Assembly: GCF_004369205.1 (NCBI RefSeq)
Contig: NZ_QFGA01000001.1
Location: 1,860,001-1,924,000, forward strand
Length of the DNA stretch: 64,000 nucleotides
Direction: 5' to 3'
Source of the DNA: Pelotomaculum schinkii
Lineage (GTDB): Bacteria; Bacillota; Desulfotomaculia; Desulfotomaculales; Pelotomaculaceae
Below are positions 36,961-43,858 of the stretch, in pieces (within the stretch, counting starts at the first letter, position 1; the number at the start of each line of letters is the position of its first letter). The position numbers and the translations under genes were made by a program. The notes beneath the pieces are model-generated. The model searched no databases. It worked only from the letters and a program-made list of their open reading frames with translations, and was not told the origin of the DNA.

Positions 36961-37029
36961 GCCTGCATATGATATTGTTCTTTTTCCTCAATTGTTATAT
37001 TTCGACATGGCTTTGTCTACTCCTTCAAG

Positions 37030-37066
37030 GGTAACAAAAAAAGGTAACAAAAAAAGGTAACAAAAA
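37030..37066. repeat. Short tandem repeat, about 13 bp x 3
   Basis: Three consecutive GGTAACAAAAAAA units just beyond the left end of the IS605-type element and upstream of wzz1. Likely replication slippage. On the minus strand it gives T-runs that could weaken transcription reading into wzz1. Confidence 0.85.
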
Positions 37067-37230
37067 AAAGAAATTACCAGATAAAAAAAATTTATCATCT
37101 CTCGGCAGAAGACCCCCACTTCCAAAGCGGGGATGAATGCCGGTTCCTGTTCCAGAACATATGTTCCAATCGCTGGCATTTTGTGGTACAATGAAAGTGG
37201 TCGATACGCGATAAAAAGAGGTGAAAAGCT

Positions 37231-38436
37231 ATGATACGCGTTCTTAAGACCACTTTCCGGACATCAAAACACGAGATGGACAGATTGTTTGCCTGCAACC
37301 GGGAATCGGCAAAAGCATGGAACGACTGCCTCAACTATGCCAGGGAATACCACAAAACCAACGGTAAGTGGATCGGCAAGAATGACTTGCAAAAACTTAC
37401 TAAGGGTCGGTATCATCTGCATAGCCAGAGTATCCAAGCTGTGCAGGAACGCTACCTGGATGCCAGGACCAACGCCAACAGAGCCAAACAAGCAGGGCAT
37501 GGACATGTCCGCTACCCATGGCGGCAGAAAAAGAATTACCCGACCCGGTGGAAAAAAGACGGTTTCACCATCCAGCCTAACGGCAAGATCGAGCTATCCA
37601 TGGGCATCCACAACGGTAAACGGGAGAAACCTATCATTGTTCATGTCCACCGCATCCCTCCATGAAAAGTCAAAGAGATTGAACTTGTCTGGGACCGCAA
37701 GCTGACACTGGCGATAAGCTACGATGATGGTACCCAGCCCCGGGAAAACCTCAATCGAGGCATCGCCGCCATCGATATGGGCGAAATTCATGGGATTGCC
37801 GCTGTAGCCGACACGGGTGAGGCGTTGGTTGTCACATCCCGGAAACTGCGCAGTGTCAAACGGCTGCGCAACAAGAAATTCAAGGAAATATACCAAAAGC
37901 GCAGCCGGTGCAAAAAAGGCAGCCGGAAGTGGAAGAAATACACCTGTGCCATTGCTCGCATAGGCAGCAAGACGGACAACCAGCAGCGGGACATTTTGCA
38001 CAAGATGAGCCACAAGTTTGTCGCCTGGGCCAACGACCAGGGGGTCAAAACAACCGTAGTCGGCGACGTAGAGGGCGTGCAAAGGAACACGTCCAGGCGC
38101 AATAAGAAAAACCTTAAGCAGAAACGTCATTCCCGCGGCTTAAACCAAAAGATGAGCCAATGGCCATTCGGGTTGTTGCTGGCTTACCTTACATACAAGC
38201 TGGCTGCTCTTGGTATCGACCTGATCAAGATTGATGAGAGTTACACTACGCAGACATGCCCTGTCTGCGGTCGGAAGAAGAAGCCTTCCGGCAGGATGTA
38301 TCAGTGTCATTGCGGGTACACATGCCACCGGGATGTGCATGGCGCAAGGAATATCTACGCCAAGCACAAATATGGCGAGATTCGCGCACTGGATTGGAGT
38401 ATCGAAAACATCAAGTATCTACGGCCTGCTTCATGA
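37231..38436 (+). pseudogene. tnpB: TnpB RNA-guided nuclease gene with an in-frame stop
   Basis: 401 codons, all in one frame, interrupted only by TGA at 37663-37665 (codon 145, in RIPP-stop-KVKEIEL; CGA would be one change away). The N-terminal part has an OrfB_IS605 helix-rich domain. The nuclease part shows RuvC-I IAAIDMGEIHGIAAV, RuvC-II VVGDVEGVQR, zinc finger CPVCGRKKK...CHCGYTCHRD, and RuvC-III with the last Asp in RDVHGARN. ATG with GAGGTGAAAAGCT upstream. Without suppression the protein is truncated before the whole RuvC domain; an internal restart at ATG 37777 would keep RuvC-I onward. Confidence 0.9.
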
Positions 38437-38627
38437 GAAGTAGAAAGTAGTAGAAGCCTGGAACCGGGCCCGATGGGAGGCAAAAGCCGTTTGTACCATT
38501 GTTGTCGGGAGAATCGGCAGGAAGGAAAGCATCCTTTGTGGATGAGGCTACCTGAACAGGTTGCTGCCAGAAATTCTTACCGGTAAGCTCCCTGAAGCCC
38601 CCACTTCTACAAGCGGGGGAGGTTCAC
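38437..38627 (+). ncRNA. Probable omega-RNA (reRNA) region of the IS605-type element
   Basis: In this family the guide RNA of TnpB is transcribed from the 3' part of tnpB and the right end, with the guide read from the flanking DNA. The 190 bases after tnpB are GC-rich, have no open frame, and end in the right-end foldback and TTCAC. The adjoining bases beginning at 38628 are the end of cpsB, so any guide made would match the insertion site. Assigned by position only. Confidence 0.5.
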
Positions 38628-38628
38628 A

Positions 38629-39423
38629 CTACTTTGGAAGGTATTTTCTGAAAAAGCTAAAAATGCCTCGCCCGGCTGGACGCAAATCCTTGATTTCACC
38701 GGTCTCGATCCGCTCGCCCCGGATCGCCCGGCGCGGGTTGCCGGTTACAAGGCTTATGCCTTCCTCCTCGCCTGCCAGCCGCGCCGCCTCCCTGGAGGCG
38801 GTCGAAAGGACGGGCGCCCGGTCACTGCTGGCGTGCGCGTCGGTCGCTATAAAGTGGACGCAGCCCTGCCTGAGGAAAGCCCTGGCGTTGGCCGCGGCCG
38901 CGGAGCCCAGGAGGCCGGTCAGGCTGCCGGCGGTAATCTGGACCAGGGCGCCGTGTGAGACCAGCTCGTGGAGGAGGCCGTGGTCGCGGGCAAAACCCTC
39001 GTTTCGCTCGGGATGGGCGATGATGGGCGTCAAGCCCTGCAGCTGGAGCTCGTAGAACACCTGGCCGGTATAGTCGGGCACGAGGGCTGCGGGCATTTCC
39101 ACCAGCAGGTAGCGCCCGCCGTCGTTGACGGTCAGGAGTTCGCCCCGCGCCATCCGCTTAGGTAAGTCGGGCTCCAGGCGGTACTCCGCTCCGGGCAGGA
39201 TTGGCAGGTCTATGCCGTTGTCCTCAAAAACCCTTTGCAGCTGCTCTACCGCGGAAAGGATGGTCTCCCTGCCGTTGGGGTACAGGCCTGTTATCACATG
39301 GGGTGTGGCCACCATCATCCGGATGCCGTCGGCGGCGGCGCGCCGGGCCATGGCCAGGGACTCCTCCACGCTGCCGGCGCCGTCGTCCAGCCCCGGCAGG
39401 ATGTGGCTGTGGATGTCGATCAT
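38629..39423 (-). CDS. cpsB: PHP-family tyrosine-protein phosphatase CpsB/YwqE
   Basis: A 264-residue PHP-domain phosphatase. Metal-binding motifs are MIDIHSHILPGLDDG at the N-terminus, VATPHVI near 40, IIAHPERN near 135 and FIATDAHAS near 195. It removes phosphate from the CpsD tyrosine tail and so resets the export machine. It is the third gene of the wzz2-cpsD2-cpsB set and serves both kinases, since the wzz1-cpsD1 pair has no phosphatase of its own. The stop codon abuts the IS605-type element, which apparently inserted just past the gene without harming it. Confidence 0.93.
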   Translation of the reverse strand: MIDIHSHILPGLDDGAGSVEESLAMARRAAADGIRMMVATPHVITGLYPNGRETILSAVEQLQRVFEDNGIDLPILPGAEYRLEPDLPKRMARGELLTVNDGGRYLLVEMPAALVPDYTGQVFYELQLQGLTPIIAHPERNEGFARDHGLLHELVSHGALVQITAGSLTGLLGSAAAANARAFLRQGCVHFIATDAHASSDRAPVLSTASREAARLAGEEEGISLVTGNPRRAIRGERIETGEIKDLRPAGRGIFSFFRKYLPK

Positions 39424-39547
39424 CGAAGGGATCCTCTTTAAGCTGGTTTTTGTGTGCCGGAGTTGAGTTTTTCTACATGCCCCCTTGATTTTCCTCTTTA
39501 TGCAAAAAAAAACCGCGCCTTTTCGCGCGGCAATAAGTTCAACGCGG

Positions 39548-40255
39548 CTAATTGACGGCTCTCTTTTCGTCTTCGCCGCCGTAATAATAGTAGTAACCGC
39601 CCCCCCGGTTCAGCCTGGCTCCGTTCAACACCACGCCGATGCTTTTGGCGTTGGCCTTGACCAGCTGGTCCCTGGCGTCCCTGGCCATTTCGATGCGTGA
39701 CGAGCCGGCCTTGAGCACCAGGAGGACCCTGTCTACCAGGGGCGCCAGCAGGGCGGCGTCTGTTACGGCAATGACCGGGGGCGCGTCAAGCAGCACCACG
39801 TCGTACTGCTCCGCCACCCTGTCGAGAAACCCGGCCATTTTGGCTGAGCCCAGCAATTCCGACGGGTTGGGCGGGATCGGGCCGCTGGGGATCACGTAGA
39901 GCCCCGCCACCTCTGTCGGGCTGACGACCTCGCCGGGGTCCAGGTCCCGGGCCAGCACGTTGGTCAGCCCGCTGTCCCTGTCCAGGTTGAAACAGCTGTG
40001 CATCACGGGTTTTCGCAAATCACAGTCGACGATCAGGACCCTGCTTTGCGCCTGCGCCAGGACCACCCCCAGGTTGGAGACGACCGTCGACTTGCCGTCT
40101 TCCGGGATAGGGCTGGTGATCAGGATCGTCCTGTTCCGCCCGGCAGGGGAGGAAAAAGCTATGTTCGTGCGCAGTGTCCGGAACGACTCCGCGACGGCGG
40201 ATTTCGGCATGATATGGGAGAAGAGCTTCCTGTCTTTTTTATAGCGTCCAGCCAT
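39548..40255 (-). CDS. cpsD: Bacterial tyrosine kinase CpsD/YwqD, copy 2
   Basis: A 235-residue BY-kinase paralogous to the one at 35155. It has Walker A SPIPEDGKSTVVSNLG, VLIVDCDLRKP, VVLLDAPPVIA and a C-terminal tyrosine cluster (GGGYYYYYGGED). It lies 22 bases behind wzz2 and upstream of cpsB. The N-terminal RTLRTNIAFSS motif marks the interaction surface used for oligomer rings. Having two kinases with slightly different tails may allow graded control or pairing with two different polymers (inference). Confidence 0.93.
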   Translation of the reverse strand: MAGRYKKDRKLFSHIMPKSAVAESFRTLRTNIAFSSPAGRNRTILITSPIPEDGKSTVVSNLGVVLAQAQSRVLIVDCDLRKPVMHSCFNLDRDSGLTNVLARDLDPGEVVSPTEVAGLYVIPSGPIPPNPSELLGSAKMAGFLDRVAEQYDVVLLDAPPVIAVTDAALLAPLVDRVLLVLKAGSSRIEMARDARDQLVKANAKSIGVVLNGARLNRGGGYYYYYGGEDEKRAVN

Positions 40256-40277
40256 TTGAGCACCTCGCTTGTCTTCA

Positions 40278-41204
40278 TTACTCTCCGTAATAGGTCTCGT
40301 CCCGGCTGTCCGCCGCCGGGATCATCCCCATCACGGGCAGGTCCAGGTAACGGGACACGTCCTCCGGGTTTTTGATCGTGTTGTCCAGGAATTCCAGCAC
40401 CAAGGCGAGCGCCACCGACGCCATCAGGCCCAGCAAAAAGCCGACGGCAATGTTCAACTGCTTATTGGGCTTGACCTGGACGGCTGCTATGGCCGGTGAT
40501 ACGACGACCAGGCTGGTGCTGCCCAGGTCAAAGGAACGGGCGATCTGCGTCCTGGTGATACCCTCGGACAACAGCGTGAGTATGCCCTGCAGGCGGTCGC
40601 GCTCGGACTGTGTCGCGGCGGCGTCCAGTTCTTTTCTTACTTGCGCCATCTGCTCCTGCAGAAACGCCACGGACCGGTCCATTACTTCCTGGTTCCTCTC
40701 GGTAATCGACTGGATAAATTCCTGGCTCAGGGTATTGGCGATGTCCATGGCCAACTGCCGGTCGTTGTTGCTGACGGTCAATTCGAGCAGGTACGAGTCC
40801 TTGGCGGCCGAGGCCTTGACCTGCGCGGCCAGCCCACGGGGCGTGACGCCGCGGGGCTCCAGGTCCAGGCGCTCGATGACCCGCATCATCAGTTCGTCGC
40901 TCTTGACCTGGTTGACGTAGGTGTTCATGGTCAGCACGGGGATGCGGGTCATGCCGTTGACAATATTGTCCAAACCGTCCTTCTGGCTTGACACCTGCAG
41001 CTTGTCCGCCGCCTGGGTAACCAGCAGGACGGTCTTGGCCTCATAGACGGGCCGCACCACAAAAAAGCTCAGGATGACGCTGGCAAGCACCGAGAACAGC
41101 GTAACCAGGGCTATCAGGACGCGGCGTTTTTTTAAGATCTGCACGTATACTCGCAGGTCTATGGCCTGATCGTCGATATCAGCCGGGGTGTTTCGACTGT
41201 TCAG
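40278..41204 (-). CDS. Wzz/YveK chain-length adaptor, copy 2 (CTG start)
   Basis: A 308-residue protein with two transmembrane helices near residues 30-50 and 255-275 and a C-terminal NPEDVSRYLDLPVMGMIPAA. Upstream in-frame TTG or GTG codons have no ribosome site. The CTG at 41204 has GGAGG seven bases before it and aligns exactly with the TTG start of copy 1 (LNSRNTPA against MPNQNTPA). So CTG is probably the initiator. It is the first gene of the exopolysaccharide operon. Confidence 0.88.
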   Translation of the reverse strand: MNSRNTPADIDDQAIDLRVYVQILKKRRVLIALVTLFSVLASVILSFFVVRPVYEAKTVLLVTQAADKLQVSSQKDGLDNIVNGMTRIPVLTMNTYVNQVKSDELMMRVIERLDLEPRGVTPRGLAAQVKASAAKDSYLLELTVSNNDRQLAMDIANTLSQEFIQSITERNQEVMDRSVAFLQEQMAQVRKELDAAATQSERDRLQGILTLLSEGITRTQIARSFDLGSTSLVVVSPAIAAVQVKPNKQLNIAVGFLLGLMASVALALVLEFLDNTIKNPEDVSRYLDLPVMGMIPAADSRDETYYGE

Positions 41205-41254
41205 AACCTCACCTCCAGTACTTTTGCACACGGCAAAAAAAATAGACAAAAAAA

Positions 41255-41340
41255 ACTCTGAAAAGGATAGCCGGTTGCGTCACTGGCTCCTGCTGGCTTC
41301 AGACGCCCAAGTAAGAAGCCGGATTCATCGCCTCGTCTTT
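41255..41340 (-). ncRNA. Structured leader upstream of wzz2
   Basis: The minus strand repeats the leader seen before wzz1: GGCGATGAATCCGGC, then TTGGGCGTCTGAAGCC, then GAGCCAGTGACGCAACCGGC (41260-41335). GCGTC and GACGC pair around the loop. A run of eight Ts follows (41249-41258), but here the terminator stem is poor. Conservation across two separate wzz leaders, while the flanking bases have diverged, argues for an RNA function. It lies about 75 bases after the predicted promoter. Confidence 0.6.
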
Positions 41341-41415
41341 CCAGCGGTTTAAAAGTCCATTAACCACCAGATCATATGTGATTTTGATATTCAACATATT
41401 TTTACCTACCGTTAT

Positions 41416-41444
41416 ATTTTAATAGAAATATAGATAAATTACAA
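41416..41444 (-). promoter_or_regulatory. SigA-type promoter of the exopolysaccharide operon
   Basis: Minus strand: TTGTAA (41444-41439), 17 bases, TAAAAT (41421-41416). Transcription would start near 41409 and run about 200 bases through the leader to the wzz2 start. No other equally good promoter was noticed before the locus, so it may drive most of the 40-kb cluster together with internal promoters. Confidence 0.65.
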
Positions 41445-41520
41445 CATTTAAATACATTGAGCCTCTGGCAAAGTCCCCCATCGGCCGCCGCGCCGGCGGA
41501 TGAGGGCATCCGAGGGAAAA

Positions 41521-41595
41521 GAAAAAACCGCCGAAAGCTGAGGCGGTCATCAAAAAGGAGAATGGTTTCTCCGATGAGTATGGCAAAATTATTTT
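41521..41595 (-). ncRNA. Candidate small RNA unit 0
   Basis: Minus strand: TAAAAT (about 41594-41599), then a hairpin GGAGAA/TTCTCC, the stretch TTCTCCTTTTTGATG, and a terminator ACCGCC/GGCGGT with six Ts (41521-41547). It shares the pyrimidine-rich CTCCTTTT directly before a terminator with units A and B to its right. Shorter and more diverged than those. Confidence 0.4.
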
Positions 41596-41660
41596 ACCAT
41601 AATTTAAAAGAATATACTATAGGTAATAGTACTATCATGTAAAATAGTTTTTAGAAATTT

Positions 41661-41768
41661 AAAAAAATGCCTGCCTTACGAAGGCGGGCAACACAGAAAA
41701 GGAGGTTCCATTATTAAGTTGTGGGACTTGCATATATGCAATCCGGCCAATAGCCGGTGATTGTCCTT
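41661..41768 (-). ncRNA. Candidate small RNA unit A
   Basis: Minus strand: TACAAT box (41776-41771), AGGACAATCACCGGC, a hairpin CCGGC/GCCGG (about 41743-41757), a single-stranded-looking GGAACCTCCTTTTCTGTG, and a strong terminator (TGCCCGCCTT/AAGGCAGGCA, seven Ts, 41661-41691). The CCTCCTTTT segment is complementary to Shine-Dalgarno sequences. No coding frame. Confidence 0.5.
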
Positions 41769-41844
41769 TGATTGTATTTTAACCCGCTATTCTTAAATCA
41801 ACCTGAGGAAAAGATGAATATTTGCTGAATGTATCTATGAAAAT

Positions 41845-41975
41845 TTAAAACCCGCCTTAAAAAGGCGGGTCACAAAAGGAAGGAAAAGGAGGTTAGGAGG
41901 ATGGTCCTGGTATATAATCCGGCGGCAGCCGGTTATTGTCCTGCTTAAAAAAGCGGTGCGACTCTGGATTGGTTG
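41845..41975 (-). ncRNA. Candidate small RNA unit B
   Basis: Minus strand: TACAAT box (41982-41977), then AGGACAATAACCGGC, hairpin CCGGC/GCCGG (41919-41932), CCATCCTCCTAACCTCC followed by TTTTCCTTCC, and terminator ACCCGCC/GGCGGGT with a T-run (41845-41870). The order and several blocks match unit A, so the two are tandem duplicates. The C-rich region is longer here, with two anti-Shine-Dalgarno stretches. On the opposite strand the same bases give a GGAGG site and a 15-codon frame, which I consider accidental. Confidence 0.5.
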
Positions 41976-42025
41976 TATTGTAACCTTATTTCCTTAAATT
42001 AAGCTGAAGAATATATTAAATTTTC

Positions 42026-42059
42026 GTTAAAACCGCCAATCAACAAGACTGGCGGTTTA
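42026..42059 (-). terminator. Hairpin terminator in the tandem RNA region
   Basis: AACCGCC(42031-42037) pairs with GGCGGTT (42051-42057). On the minus strand it is followed by TTTTAACG. It is the fourth hairpin of this type in 540 bases and may mark the end of a further, degenerate unit. Confidence 0.6.
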
Positions 42060-42115
42060 TGAAATAGGGATCTATCAGATTTCTATTCAACCCCGGTAAT
42101 TATTTGTAAGATATA

Positions 42116-42144
42116 TTGACTAATACGTAATATACGTATATCAT
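42116..42144 (+). promoter_or_regulatory. Promoter with palindromic operator for hicB
   Basis: TTGACT (42116-42121), 17 bases, TATCAT (42139-42144). The spacer contains TACGTA-ATA-TACGTA (42124-42138), two palindromic half-sites. Antitoxins with ribbon-helix-helix domains usually bind such sites to repress themselves, so this is the likely operator. Confidence 0.7.
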
Positions 42145-42166
42145 ATTAAGTATAGGGAGGGTGGCA

Positions 42167-42577
42167 ATGAAAGGTAATAGGAGTGATTTTATCATGTTAA
42201 CAATTTATCCAGCTGTTTTCCATCAAGAAGACGGAGCGTTTTGGGTTGATTTTCCGGATCTTGAGGGTTGCCAGACCTATGGGGAGACATTGCAAGAGAC
42301 AATGGCCTTGGCACAAGAGGCATTGGGGCTTTATCTTGCGTCCCTGGAGGAAGCAGGAACCACAGCGCCAACAGCAACAGAAATCAAGAAAATTATTACT
42401 CCAGAGAATGCTTTTGCGACCCTTGTATCTTGTAACGTTGATCATTATCGGCGCAAAACCAAGGCGATAAAGAAAACTCTTTCAATTCCCGAATGGCTGA
42501 ACGAAGAAGCGGAAAAAAGGCATATTAATTTTTCATCTGTACTCCAGAACGCATTAAAACAGGAATTGGCAAAATAG
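42167..42577 (+). CDS. hicB: HicB-family antitoxin-like protein, no HicA partner
   Basis: A 136-residue protein from the ATG at 42167 (GGAGGG seven bases upstream; an internal ATG at 42194 is also possible). Residues 11-75 form the HicB partial-RNase-H fold: LTIYPAVFHQEDGAFWV, FPDLEGCQTYGETLQETM and ALGLYLASLEE. The C-terminal 30 residues (SIPEWLNEEAEKRHINFSSV) resemble a ribbon-helix-helix DNA-binding domain. The gene is alone on the plus strand, followed directly by a terminator, so no hicA is present. It may be an orphan repressor; a HicA remnant lies 40 kb away at 2080. Confidence 0.88.
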   Translation: MKGNRSDFIMLTIYPAVFHQEDGAFWVDFPDLEGCQTYGETLQETMALAQEALGLYLASLEEAGTTAPTATEIKKIITPENAFATLVSCNVDHYRRKTKAIKKTLSIPEWLNEEAEKRHINFSSVLQNALKQELAK

Positions 42578-42602
42578 TGAACGTGGGGCAAAAAAGTTTA
42601 GA

Positions 42603-42636
42603 AAAGTCGCCGGCTGGTGAAGCCGGCGACTTTTTC
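42603..42636 (+). terminator. Strong rho-independent terminator after hicB
   Basis: GTCGCCGGCT (stem) - GGTGA - AGCCGGCGAC followed by TTTTTC. A preceding run of As makes it usable in the other direction too, where it would end transcription from yvrJ. Confidence 0.9.
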
Positions 42637-42653
42637 TTTCTACAGTTATTTTT

Positions 42654-42806
42654 CTACTCCTGCCGCCGCTCACCGGCTACCGCTTCGGCCAACCTGGCAA
42701 TGCTGGCGGCCAGGGCCTCCAGTTTGCTCTCGATGCGCACCAGCAGGTACGCGGCCACGGCTATGGGAAACCCGACATTGCCCACCGCCTGCAGGATTAA
42801 ATCCAG
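42654..42806 (-). CDS. yvrJ: YvrJ-family small membrane protein (CTG start)
   Basis: A 50-residue protein, (M)DLILQAVGNVGFPIAV then AAYLLVRIESKLEAL, matching the YvrJ family of about 45-50 residues with one N-terminal transmembrane helix and a charged coil. GGAG lies eight bases before CTG at 42806, and the family normally begins MDLxLQ, so CTG is the likely initiator; an in-frame GTG three codons earlier is too close to the ribosome site. Function unknown. It usually occurs with DUF2922 and DUF1659 genes, as here. Confidence 0.85.
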   Translation of the reverse strand: MDLILQAVGNVGFPIAVAAYLLVRIESKLEALAASIARLAEAVAGERRQE

Positions 42807-42938
42807 TGGTATCACTCCTCATTTAGTTAGTGAGCGGGGGGGGGCTGCCCCCCCGTCTTATACAGTTGACAGATTATGCTGCATTGGGACGTATCCCTCT
42901 GGGCAGCGGGAACCATTCCGACAATGAGAAGTCAATTT

Positions 42939-42967
42939 GGAAGCAAAAGAACCGTCCCCCTGCTTCC
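42939..42967. repeat. 29-bp GGGGACGG hairpin repeat, isolated copy
   Basis: GGAAGC...GCTTCC flanks with the core AAAAGAACCGTCCCCC. The repeat ends exactly at the TAG stop codon of the DUF2922 gene. Eight more copies lie between 59.2 and 62.6 kb. Confidence 0.9.
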
Positions 42968-43197
42968 TAGGCGGGGTCGTAGAGGTCGTCGGTGGTGCTG
43001 TCGATGATGCGGATGTCCTGCTTGGACACCAGGTCCCCGCCTGAACTGGTAAAAATGTTGCGGGCGATCACCAGGTCCATGGCCGCTTCGATCTCGGCGG
43101 GGGTCACGTCACTCCTGGGGCTGTCCAGTGAAATGGTGACGTTTTTACCTGCCTGGTTGCGAAAAACCATGCGCAGGGTTTTGGTGTTGGTGGCCAA
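42967..43197 (-). CDS. DUF2922-family small protein
   Basis: A 76-residue protein starting with TTG (AGGAGG about six bases upstream): MATNTKTLRMVFRNQ ... ISLDSPRSDVTPAEIEAAM ... IIDSTTDDLYD. The family is found in Clostridia and Bacilli next to DUF1659 and YvrJ; its role is unknown. It should be cotranscribed with yvrJ (160 bases apart). The stop codon abuts a GGGGACGG repeat. Confidence 0.85.
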   Translation of the reverse strand: MATNTKTLRMVFRNQAGKNVTISLDSPRSDVTPAEIEAAMDLVIARNIFTSSGGDLVSKQDIRIIDSTTDDLYDPA

Positions 43198-43242
43198 TCA
43201 ATCTCCTCCTTTCTGTAGAGAATTAAACTTCACTTTTCAGGC

Positions 43243-43440
43243 GGCATTTCAATCGCACAACGGCTCGTTAGCGCCGGACTTGTTGGAAGCGCTCCAAAAG
43301 ACTCCCTCCAAGCCCTGCATAATGCATTTCTCCGGGGCTGATGTGCGAATGAATTCGCACCTGCATTTTTTGAAGTACTGCTCGGTGTGCATTTTCATGG
43401 ATAGTTTCACAAGCCGCTTTCCGGGCGTCACGTATCATGA
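43243..43440. repeat. Dispersed-repeat block separating DUF1659 and DUF2922
   Basis: It contains the reverse form of the GGCGCG/TGTGCGATTGAAAT element (43243-43283) and the palindrome GTGCGAATgaATTCGCAC (43343-43360). Such small-gene trios are normally packed tightly, so this block looks like inserted material. No coding frame is credible in it. Confidence 0.7.
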
Positions 43441-43456
43441 CACAAGTGTCCTGATG

Positions 43457-43681
43457 CTACGCGCTGATCAGAGCGCTGTTGTCGACACGGGTAATCCCGT
43501 TGAGCGGGTACTGCTGCAGCCCGGCCAGGGCGGTGGCGACGTCAAACAGGTCCTGATCGGCCGCTGCCGGCTTGATCCCGTTGAGGCTCCGGCTCCGCAA
43601 AACCGGACTGCCGGTAGCGCTGTCGCCGACATGGAGCGCCAGCTTGAGCACGGAATTGCCGGGGACGTTGTTTACAGCCAT
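43457..43681 (-). CDS. DUF1659-family small protein
   Basis: A 74-residue protein from ATG 43681 (GAGGAGGTGAAT-type ribosome site upstream): MAVNNVPGNSVLKLALHVG ... RSRSLNGIKPAAADQDLFDV ... YPLNGITRVDNSALI. The LxLxFxxG...GxPxxxxRSxSxI pattern is DUF1659. The first gene of the trio DUF1659-DUF2922-YvrJ. Function unknown; no signal peptide. Confidence 0.85.
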   Translation of the reverse strand: MAVNNVPGNSVLKLALHVGDSATGSPVLRSRSLNGIKPAAADQDLFDVATALAGLQQYPLNGITRVDNSALISA

Positions 43682-43858
43682 GTATTCACCTCCTCTTTGA
43701 GAATTCATTTGTCTTGAGGAGGGACTGGGTGTAAACATTTTAGGGCAGGTAAAATGTTTAAAACACTTTGTCCCTGCCCCAAACATATGTTCTGTATATA
43801 TATTAGCAGAATGGTAATAAGGTGTCAATACCCTTTTTTGGGAATTATATTTTTTCTT

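Larger units (their letters stand above)
37096..38627 (+). mobile_element. IS605/IS1341-type element with tnpB only
   Basis: The left end has a foldback (CCCCC at 37113-37117 with GCGGGG at 37127-37132). The right end has GCCCCCACTTCTACAAGC and GGGGGAGGTTCAC (38598-38627). Matching foldbacks of this kind, TTCAC at the right end and TTTAT just before the left end are characteristic of the family. There is no tnpA, so movement would need a transposase from elsewhere. The element sits on the plus strand against the flow of the locus, with its right end one base from the cpsB stop codon. Confidence 0.85.

Noticed and set aside
37030-37066. Tandem repeat as iterons or a regulator site
   Set aside because: Three A-rich 13-bp units beside an IS end are better explained by slippage; no replication or binding context.
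36865-41340. Cyclic-di-GMP-I (GEMM) riboswitch upstream of the wzz genes
   Set aside because: GACGCAA is shared, but the GEMM core order and the tetraloop/receptor stems are absent and the element is too short.
41895-41948. 15-codon plus-strand frame with GGAGG before ATG, a possible leader peptide
   Set aside because: The GGAGG is the complement of the pyrimidine-rich stretch conserved in the candidate RNA units, and the matching place in unit A has no comparable reading frame.
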